Position numbers and translations under genes: made by a program. Under the pieces are notes generated by a model that ran no database searches, had not been told where the DNA came from, and saw only the letters and a list, made by a program, of their open reading frames with translations. Shown here one piece after another: positions 57,819 through 64,000 of a stretch of 64,000 bases of DNA (within the stretch, counting starts at the first letter, position 1; each line of letters opens with the position of its first letter). The DNA comes from Actinomycetota bacterium (GTDB lineage: Bacteria > Actinomycetota > Coriobacteriia > Anaerosomatales > Anaerosomataceae). The stretch spans positions 457,463 to 521,462 of the forward strand of contig WSXY01000002.1 in assembly GCA_009773565.1 (NCBI GenBank), read 5' to 3'.

Positions 57819-58552
57819 TGAGTCGAATCTGGCCGATTGGTGTCGCCGTGATCACCGATAGTCTGCGTCGAAAGGTCGTCTACGTGGTATTGGCCTTCGC
57901 GGCTATGCTTGCGCTGGCGATACCCTCGCTTCCTGACTATGGCCTTGGTGTTGAAGGTGCTGTCTTCAGAGAGGTCGCGCTCGCTCTCGTGTATGTGACG
58001 GGACTTGTTATCGCGCTCTCTCTTGCGGCGAACAGGATACCCGCCGAGTTCGAACGTCGCACGGTGTACAACGTGCTCGCCAAAGGTGTGAGCCGGTGGG
58101 AGTATCTCGTTGGCACATGGTTAGGTATCTTCTGCGTGATGGCCGGCACGATCGCGGCGTTCACAGTCGTGGAGCAGGTTGTCGGCGTTGTGACGTACGG
58201 CGACCCTATGTGGCAGCTGTGGCAGGGCTCGCTTGCCGTCCTGCTGGAGATGGGAGTCGTTACGGCGTTTGCGGCGTCGGTTTCAACGATGGCGGGGCCG
58301 GTCGTGGTCGTTACTGCGACGCTTGCCGTTGTCTTCGCCGGCCACTCACGAAGCACGCTCGTCGGGGGAGAGGGAGCGCTCGCTCTGAGCCCGTTCTATC
58401 CGTCGTTCGATGCGTTCAATGTCGTCAACCCTGTCGCTCATGGTAGCGGCGTTCCGATGCTCTATCTACTCAGCATGATCGTGGTGTTCGTCGGCTTTGT
58501 GGGACTGTTTCTGAGCGTCGGCGTGCTCATTCTCAGCCGGAAGGATCTCTGA
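57815..58552 (+). CDS. ABC-2 type permease (NosY-like)
   Basis: 245 residues with six membrane segments. PAEFERRTVYNVLAKGVSRWEYLVGTWLGIF is the amphipathic coupling-helix region typical of NosY-type exporters. Substrate unknown. Translationally coupled to the ATPase gene. Confidence 0.88.
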   Translation: MMSRIWPIGVAVITDSLRRKVVYVVLAFAAMLALAIPSLPDYGLGVEGAVFREVALALVYVTGLVIALSLAANRIPAEFERRTVYNVLAKGVSRWEYLVGTWLGIFCVMAGTIAAFTVVEQVVGVVTYGDPMWQLWQGSLAVLLEMGVVTAFAASVSTMAGPVVVVTATLAVVFAGHSRSTLVGGEGALALSPFYPSFDAFNVVNPVAHGSGVPMLYLLSMIVVFVGFVGLFLSVGVLILSRKDL

Positions 58553-58553
58553 G

Positions 58554-59240
58554 ATGAGCGCAGCTCGCGCAAGAGCCTCTCTTCTCCTTCTGGCAACCAG
58601 CTTCTTGCTTGTGGTTCTGGCGGGGCAGTATGCGGGGGACAGTATCATGGGCGCGCAGTCGAGCACCGCGACGGTTGCCGCCGTCGGTCGCGCATCCACT
58701 TCATACCTGACCGGCATCCGAACCTACGCCGCAGCAGTTCTCTGGAACCGAATCGAGCCGCTCCTGCACGGGTACTACGACGGCGTCCCACTTACCGAGC
58801 AGCGCTATATGCTCAGCACGATTGCGCTCGTCGAGTGGCTATCCCCGAGCTTTGCGCCCGCCTACTACGTTGGGCCGTGGATATTGATTCGTAACGACAA
58901 GGTTGCCGAGGGGATGGCGATGGCCAAGGCGGGCGTTGAACAGGCGCCTGATTCCGGGATGTGTCGCCAGTCGTACGCGCAGCTTCTCGTGCTTGAGTCT
59001 AAAGACCTCCGAGGCGCTGTGGTGCAAGCGACCGCAGCGCTCGGGCCAGGGATCGTATGGGCTGACGCTACCGAGCAGGTCAACGCTTATGCATCACTCG
59101 AGCAGATCTTCCGACAGGCAGGCGAGACGGCCCAGGCCGACTTTGTGAAGTCTGAGATAGACCGAATCGATGCTTCCATTGAGAATAGTTCTACTGAAGA
59201 CGTTCACGACCACAATGGCGACGGCGTTTCCGACCACTAA
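58554..59240 (+). CDS. Membrane-anchored TPR-like protein with Ca-loop tail
   Basis: 228 residues. An N-terminal hydrophobic anchor (LLLLATSFLLVVLAG), then helical TPR-like repeats (YAQLLVLESKDLRGAVVQATAAL, AYASLEQIFRQAGETAQADFV), and a C-terminal DHNGDGVSDH that has the calcium-loop pattern of EF-hands and dockerins. One base after the permease, so probably part of the exporter set. No family recognised. Confidence 0.78.
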   Translation: MSAARARASLLLLATSFLLVVLAGQYAGDSIMGAQSSTATVAAVGRASTSYLTGIRTYAAAVLWNRIEPLLHGYYDGVPLTEQRYMLSTIALVEWLSPSFAPAYYVGPWILIRNDKVAEGMAMAKAGVEQAPDSGMCRQSYAQLLVLESKDLRGAVVQATAALGPGIVWADATEQVNAYASLEQIFRQAGETAQADFVKSEIDRIDASIENSSTEDVHDHNGDGVSDH

Positions 59241-59252
59241 TTCTGGAGTTGT

Positions 59253-59762
59253 ATGTCTTCCCTTTCGCCGGACCAGTATGTCGCCGATGTGCATCAGATC
59301 GACCTTGCCGCTCTGAGAGTCGGCGGGGTACGAGGTCTCTTTCTCGATCTAGACAACACCATTCTCCCCCGAGACACGAACGAGGTTCCGCCCGCCCTGC
59401 GCGCATGGGTTTCGGAGTTGTCGGTGCTCGGTTTTCGCGTTTGCCTCGTCTCGAACAACTGGCATGAGCGGGTGCGAATTGTCGCCGGTGATCTCGGTTT
59501 GGATCTGGTCGCAAAGGCGATGAAGCCCTTTCCGTTTGCGTTCTGGCGCGCGTCGCGCCTCATCGGGTTGGCTACGCGCGAGTGCGCCGTCGTCGGTGAT
59601 CAACTGTTCACGGACATCCTTGGCGGGAAGTTGATCGGAGCGACTACGGTGCTCGTCCAGCCCCTGTCGGTTGTCGATCTTCCGCACACGCTTTTGCTGC
59701 GACGCGTTGAGGCGAGGATAATGAAGGGTCAGAAGCCGCAGGTTCCTGTTCCCGATGAATAA
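59253..59762 (+). CDS. YqeG family HAD phosphatase
   Basis: 169 residues. HAD motif I FLDLDNTI, motif II SNNWH, motif III Lys in AKAMKPFP and motif IV GDQLFTD are present. Commonly found before aroE. Physiological substrate not known. Confidence 0.9.
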   Translation: MSSLSPDQYVADVHQIDLAALRVGGVRGLFLDLDNTILPRDTNEVPPALRAWVSELSVLGFRVCLVSNNWHERVRIVAGDLGLDLVAKAMKPFPFAFWRASRLIGLATRECAVVGDQLFTDILGGKLIGATTVLVQPLSVVDLPHTLLLRRVEARIMKGQKPQVPVPDE

Positions 59763-59777
59763 GGGAGGTGACCCGAC

Positions 59778-60671
59778 TTGAGGATTGACGGACGCACACG
59801 CCTTGCTGGCGTCGTCGGGTGGCCTGTCGAGCACTCTCTGTCACCTGCGATGCACAACGCAGCCTATGAGGAGCTCGACCTCAACTGGGTCTACCTCGCA
59901 CTTCCCGCTCCCGATCAGGGCGCCCTGTTTCGTCTGGCCGACGCTGCACGGTCATCCGCATTTGTCGGGTTTAACGTAACAATGCCGCACAAGCGCGCAG
60001 TTCTTGAACTGTGCGATGAAGTAGCGATGCTCGCTCAGATGGCCGGGGCGGTTAACACGGTTCACTGCGTCGAAGGTAGGTTGGTCGGCTACAACACCGA
60101 CAGTCGGGGTCTGCTGGAGTCACTTCAGGCGGAGGCGCAGTTCAACGCTGAGGGTCGGCGGATCGCCATCATCGGGGCGGGTGGTGCTGCAGGTGCCGCC
60201 GTCGCGGGGTTCATCCTCGGGAAGGCCACGCATCTGAGCATCGTGAATCGCGACGTTGCGCGTGCGGAGCAGTTGATGACGCGAGTAGAGCCGTATTTGC
60301 GTGGACTAGAAGTGAGCCTTGAGACGATTGATGCAGGTGCTGAGCAGGCAGTGCGCGAGGCAGACCTCGTCATCAATGCGACGCCGCTCGGAATGAAGGT
60401 CGGCGACGCGAGTCCCATCCCGGTCGAGTGGTTCCGTCCGGACCAGGTTGTTTACGACATGGTGTATCTGCCGACTGACACCGCATTTCTTGAAGGAGCC
60501 AGGCTCGCGGGAGCACGTGCTCTCGGCGGTCTCGGGATGCTGGTTGCGCAAGGTGCGCTCGCTGTCGATATCTGGACCGAGAACCCACAGCAGCGTGCTC
60601 CGCGTGAGGTAATGCGCACGTCCGCCGAGGATGCGATTTCGCGTCTGGCTTCGGATGGCGAGACGTCATGA
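59778..60671 (+). CDS. aroE: Shikimate dehydrogenase
   Basis: NADP-dependent reduction of 3-dehydroshikimate in aromatic amino acid synthesis. 297 residues. VEHSLSPAMHN and the catalytic Lys in NVTMPHK bind substrate; IIGAGGAAGAAV binds the nucleotide. TTG start at 59778 with a strong GGGAGGTG upstream. Overlaps pilB by ATGA. Confidence 0.95.
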   Translation: MRIDGRTRLAGVVGWPVEHSLSPAMHNAAYEELDLNWVYLALPAPDQGALFRLADAARSSAFVGFNVTMPHKRAVLELCDEVAMLAQMAGAVNTVHCVEGRLVGYNTDSRGLLESLQAEAQFNAEGRRIAIIGAGGAAGAAVAGFILGKATHLSIVNRDVARAEQLMTRVEPYLRGLEVSLETIDAGAEQAVREADLVINATPLGMKVGDASPIPVEWFRPDQVVYDMVYLPTDTAFLEGARLAGARALGGLGMLVAQGALAVDIWTENPQQRAPREVMRTSAEDAISRLASDGETS

Positions 60672-62341
60672 CGGCGGCAAGCGGCAAGCGTCTCGGGAAG
60701 GTGCTCGTCAGGGCGGGGCTCATCACTGACGAACAACTTGATGCTGCGCTCGTTCTAGCGGAGGACGGACGTTCGCTCACGACTGTGCTCGCCGATGAGA
60801 ACATCACCACCGATGTCAAGATTGCGCAGGTTGTCGCCGAGAGCATGGGTCTTGCGTTCGTTGATCTCGCCGGGTATGAAGTCGATCCGAACGCGGCAAT
60901 GCTCCTGGCAAACGATCTCGCTCGTCGTCATCACGTGTTGCCAATCAAGATCCAGGATGACGAGCTCATTGTCGCGATGGCGGATCCGGCCAACATTTTC
61001 GCGATCGATGACCTGCGCATTGTTACCGGTTACGAGATTCGACCGGTCGTCGCCACCGAGAGCGACCTGACTGCAGCGATCGACAAGTTCGCCACCATGA
61101 ACCAGAACGTCGATCAGATGGTCGGCGACATCGAGGATGTTGGTGGCGAGGCTGACCGCGAAGATGAGAGCGGCACCGACGATGAGGCTCCGGTCGCGAA
61201 GCTGATGAATATCATCGTCACCGAAGCTATACGCCAGGGTGCCGGCGACATCTATATTGAGCCGCTTGAGAACGAGCTTCGCGTGCGGTATCGAATAGAC
61301 GGCGTTTGTCAGGAAGTCATGCGCAGCCCGAAGAAGCTCCACCGGCAGCTCCTGAGCCGGCTTAAGATCGCCTCTGGCATGGATATCGCCGAGAAGCGGG
61401 TCCCGCAAGATGGTCGGTTTGGCGTCGTCCTCGACGGAAAGACCGTTGACTTTCGTGTCGCCGTTCTTCCTACCGTGAATGGCGAGATGTCGGTCCTTCG
61501 TCTGCTTCGCAAGGACTCGATCATGCTCTCGCTTGAGGACCTCGGCTTCTTTGAAGAGCCCATCGGGCGCCTACTCGATGCTCTAGAGAAGCCATACGGC
61601 TGCATTCTGGTCACGGGACCGACCGGTTCGGGTAAGTCGACGACGCTTTACGCGGCAATCAACAAGACGACTAAGCCAACCGTGAACCTCATTACGGTCG
61701 AGGATCCGGTCGAGTATCGACTTGAGGGTCTGTCCCAGGTTCACGTGAATGAGAAGGCGGGGCTTACGTTTGCCGCTGCACTTCGTTCAATCCTGCGCCA
61801 GGATCCCGACGTGGTCATGATCGGCGAAATCCGCGACAAGGAAACTGCGACAATCGCTATCGAGGCTGCGCTCACCGGTCACCTCGTGCTCTCTACGTTG
61901 CACACGAATGACGCGCCTTCAGCGCTCACCCGTCTGACGGAGATGGGAGTCGAGCCGTTCCTGTCGGCGTCCGCCATCAACTGCGTGCTCGCTCAGCGCC
62001 TCGGAAGGCGTCTGTGTCCAGAATGCAAAGAGGCATATGTGCCGACAGAAGAGGCGTTGCAGCGCGTCGGCTTTCCCTACGATCCCGCGAAAATGCCGAC
62101 GCTCTACAAGGCGGTCGGGTGCAAGCGATGTAACGACATTGGCTACAAGGGCCGAATGGGCATTCACGAGGTCATGACGGTCACCGAGGACATCGAGCGC
62201 GCCTGCGTGAATCATGCGTCTGGCGACGAGATCAAACGTATTGCTATTGCCGGAGGCATGCGCACGCTCCGAGACGATGGTTTTGCAAAGGCTCTATCGG
62301 GTGTGACCTCAATCGAGGAAATCCTGCGCGTCGTCGTATGA
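60668..62341 (+). CDS. pilB: Type IV pilus assembly ATPase (PilB/GspE)
   Basis: 557-residue hexameric ATPase driving pilus extension. N-terminal T2SSE domain (about 1-140), an acidic linker ([14 protein letters not shown]), Walker [14 protein letters not shown], the Asp box, Walker B-like [12 protein letters not shown], His box [15 protein letters not shown], and the tetracysteine zinc site (CPEC, CKRC). Starts in the aroE stop, an unusual join of a metabolic gene to a pilus gene. Confidence 0.94.
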   Translation: MTAASGKRLGKVLVRAGLITDEQLDAALVLAEDGRSLTTVLADENITTDVKIAQVVAESMGLAFVDLAGYEVDPNAAMLLANDLARRHHVLPIKIQDDELIVAMADPANIFAIDDLRIVTGYEIRPVVATESDLTAAIDKFATMNQNVDQMVGDIEDVGGEADREDESGTDDEAPVAKLMNIIVTEAIRQGAGDIYIEPLENELRVRYRIDGVCQEVMRSPKKLHRQLLSRLKIASGMDIAEKRVPQDGRFGVVLDGKTVDFRVAVLPTVNGEMSVLRLLRKDSIMLSLEDLGFFEEPIGRLLDALEKPYGCILVTGPTGSGKSTTLYAAINKTTKPTVNLITVEDPVEYRLEGLSQVHVNEKAGLTFAAALRSILRQDPDVVMIGEIRDKETATIAIEAALTGHLVLSTLHTNDAPSALTRLTEMGVEPFLSASAINCVLAQRLGRRLCPECKEAYVPTEEALQRVGFPYDPAKMPTLYKAVGCKRCNDIGYKGRMGIHEVMTVTEDIERACVNHASGDEIKRIAIAGGMRTLRDDGFAKALSGVTSIEEILRVVV

Positions 62342-62496
62342 TGCGCGGCGGAGCCCTTCGGACGTTGTAACCTGCGCGTTCGCGTGTTGTGCGGCAATCA
62401 GCGACGTGCGAAACTGAACAGGCGTGCCCCTCGAGGGCATTGTTCCTGCGTGCCGCCAAGGACGCGCGCATCTGACGCCATGGGAGGCGACGCTCG

Positions 62497-63138
62497 ATGG
62501 TGGATACGGGTATTGGTGACTATTTCATCTCGGACGCCGAGGATGACTTGCTTGATGACGAGGCGCTCGCTTCTCCTGTAGTGGTTCCTATACATACGCC
62601 TGTACCTGCGCCTGTACCTGCGCGTGCACCGATGGCCGCGCCAGACGCTGCACCCCCCGCTCCGGTTCTCTCGGCGCCAGCTCCCGTCCAGCAGTCTGCC
62701 TCAGTGAATATGGCTCCCGCACAGTCGCAGCCCGTTGTTGCAACGCAACAGCAGGATGTAGCACGTCGGTCCACGCGCGAAGAACAGCTCGCCGCGGCCC
62801 TGGATCGACTCATGCAGGAGGATCCGGATATTCAGGCCGCTGCGCTCGTGAGCCTTGATGGCTTCACAATGGCCTCTGCGCTACCTGAAGGCATGCAGCC
62901 CGATCGTGTTGGTGCCATGTCTGCGGCGATTCTCGGCCTGGGTGAGCGAGCGGCCGCGGAACTCGGCCGTGGCCATCTTTCGCAAGTATTCATCCAGGGT
63001 GATTCCGGCTATGTGCTTCTCATGTCAGTGGGTGAGCGGGCGGTGCTGACGGCGATGGCCGACGCCAATGCGAAACTAGGTTTGGTGCTCTACGATATGC
63101 GGGCTGTGGCCGACGACATCGCCGGAATCCTCGGCTAG
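62497..63138 (+). CDS. Roadblock/LC7 domain protein with Pro/Ala-rich linker
   Basis: 213 residues. An acidic N-terminal tail, a disordered Pro/Ala linker (about 25-85), then a roadblock/LC7 domain (about 95-213, AALVSLDGFTMASALP, GDSGYVLLMSVGERAVLTAMA). Such domains regulate small GTPases like MglA in motility. ATG behind GGGAGGCGA. Between pilB and a DUF4388 gene, which suggests control of pilus function. Confidence 0.88.
   Translation: MVDTGIGDYFISDAEDDLLDDEALASPVVVPIHTPVPAPVPARAPMAAPDAAPPAPVLSAPAPVQQSASVNMAPAQSQPVVATQQQDVARRSTREEQLAAALDRLMQEDPDIQAAALVSLDGFTMASALPEGMQPDRVGAMSAAILGLGERAAAELGRGHLSQVFIQGDSGYVLLMSVGERAVLTAMADANAKLGLVLYDMRAVADDIAGILG
62597..62624 (+). repeat. 12-bp tandem repeat in the roadblock gene
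   Basis: CGCCTGTACCTG occurs twice in tandem, then a diverged third copy, encoding Pro-Val-Pro-Ala units of the linker. In frame, so copy-number change would only alter linker length. Confidence 0.7.
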
Positions 63139-63173
63139 TACCCGACAAGCGGGGGAAGGGCAACACAGAGCCG

Positions 63174-64000
63174 ATGGCACTTCGCGGCAACCTCAAGGAC
63201 TTCTCGCTTCCGGATGTTTTCCAGCTGGTACAACTCAGCGGGAAGACAGGAGTCCTGCGCATAATGAGCACCGATGCCGAGGGTAGCATCTGGTTTCGTG
63301 TTGGCGAGATCTTCTTCGCGCAGTCGAATTGGCATCGCGACCCGCTCGGCCAGCGTCTGGTCACGACGGGACGGATCACGCCGAGCGCGCTCGTGAAGGT
63401 TCTCGATATTCAGAAGCGAGAACCGGCAGACGGGCGCAGGTTGGGCCAGATTCTCGTCGATGAAGGCTATCTGACGGACAAGGTCCTCGAGACCTTCGTC
63501 CAGGAGCAGATCCAAGACACCATCTTCGACCTTATGCGCTGGGATGAGGGCGAATTCGATTTTCAGCTCCTTCCTGAAGTTGTGGATGAAGACATCGGTC
63601 TCTCCGTCTCTGTTGAGAATGTTGTCATGGAAGGCAGCCGTCGTCTCGAGGAATGGAACCGCATCAAGAAGAAGGTTCCATCTACTGAGATGGTCTTCAA
63701 GATGGCAACTGCGCCCGGTGAAGGTACATTCGAGATATCGCTCAAGCCAAGCGAGTGGGCACTCTTGCTGCTAGTGGACGGAACCAGGAGCGTCGCCGAA
63801 CTAGCGGTAGAGATGAACAAGACGGACTTCGAGGTGGCTCGTGTAATCTATGGGCTCTTCTCTGCAGGACTCCTTGAGGTGCCTGGCGATGACGAGACTG
63901 AACGCTTGCGAGCGGAACGCTTCTTGCGCGAGGACAAGCGAGCTCTGATCGAATCCTCTCGAAGGGCACAAGACGAGGCCGCTGCACTTGAGGCAATCGA
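63174..64000 (+). CDS. DUF4388 domain protein, cut by window end
   Basis: ATG at 63174, frame open to the end of the window (275 codons). Residues 1-110 match DUF4388 (MALRGNLKDFSLPDVFQLVQLSGKTGVL, IWFRVGEIFFAQS), followed by a helical segment (RRLGQILVDEGYLTDKVLETFVQEQI), a second domain with WALLLLVDGTRSVAELA that looks like a winged helix, and a start of a coiled coil. Proteins of this type occur with roadblock proteins and pilus or gliding regulators. Ribosome site is weak and far (GGGGGAAGGG). Confidence 0.88.
   Translation, partial: MALRGNLKDFSLPDVFQLVQLSGKTGVLRIMSTDAEGSIWFRVGEIFFAQSNWHRDPLGQRLVTTGRITPSALVKVLDIQKREPADGRRLGQILVDEGYLTDKVLETFVQEQIQDTIFDLMRWDEGEFDFQLLPEVVDEDIGLSVSVENVVMEGSRRLEEWNRIKKKVPSTEMVFKMATAPGEGTFEISLKPSEWALLLLVDGTRSVAELAVEMNKTDFEVARVIYGLFSAGLLEVPGDDETERLRAERFLREDKRALIESSRRAQDEAAALEAI

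Overview
The window is about 64 kb of GC-rich bacterial chromosome, almost fully coding, with no insertion sequences, prophage or CRISPR arrays. Gene content points to an anaerobic, deep-branching member of the Actinomycetota, most like the Coriobacteriia; this is inferred from protein character and no search was run. Supporting signs are a cobalamin-dependent ribonucleotide reductase, a superoxide reductase, the oxygen-independent queuosine enzyme QueH, a mycobacterial-type dCTP deaminase, a GAAC-N4-GTTC SOS box, and frequent GTG/TTG starts with ATGA or GTGA gene overlaps.

Layout. 1-3000: the 3' part of a 23S rRNA gene and a 5S rRNA gene. 3029-6443: a NifU-like Fe-S scaffold, then nrdJ and dcd for deoxynucleotide supply; nrdJ has two NrdR-like boxes over its promoter. 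6454-12262: accessory genes on both strands (isoprenoid flavoprotein reductase, Cys-rich small protein plus endonuclease III-like glycosylase, DUF1015, AzlCD exporter, Zn-ribbon protein, rhomboid). 12426-16192: lemA-htpX-lgt and a DUF3048 lipoprotein, with a small Cys-rich gene antisense to the lgt end. 16312-20806: pdxS-pdxT, yebC and ruvC-ruvA-ruvB, the last behind a LexA box.

20811-28520: an HtpX-like protein that has lost its zinc-binding residues, superoxide reductase, isochorismatase-like hydrolase, folD, a membrane-anchored protein, cold shock protein, a TMEM165/Gdt1-type transporter, queH, a PHP phosphoesterase and queA. 28530-30061: an ECF sigma factor and its zinc anti-sigma. 30145-38315: the conserved tgt-yajC-secD-secF-recJ order, with an HD-domain gene inserted and RecJ fused to HIRAN and RecQ-like helicase domains. 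38399-41248: a large secreted multidomain protein. 41316-49786: relA/spoT, a metallo-beta-lactamase-fold hydrolase, hisS, aspS, a strong 6S RNA candidate, a thioredoxin-like lipoprotein and rarA. 49869-60671: a SigB/F-type sigma factor with a degenerate RsbW-like partner, a permease, alaS-ruvX-mltG, an ABC exporter set, a YqeG phosphatase and aroE. 60668-64000: pilB, a roadblock-domain protein and a DUF4388 protein cut by the window end, probably type IV pilus control.

How the parts work together: DNA metabolism (nrdJ, dcd, nth-like, ruvCAB, recJ-helicase, rarA, ruvX), translation and tRNA modification (hisS, aspS, alaS, queH, queA, tgt), Sec export and lipoprotein processing, and stress regulation (RelA, ECF and SigB-type sigmas, 6S RNA, LexA, NrdR). 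No gene-free stretch exceeds 300 bases; the largest (3332-3591, 24905-25133, 44144-44375, 47741-47969) hold regulatory sites, a leader, a possible small ORF and the 6S RNA candidate. No tRNA gene was seen.
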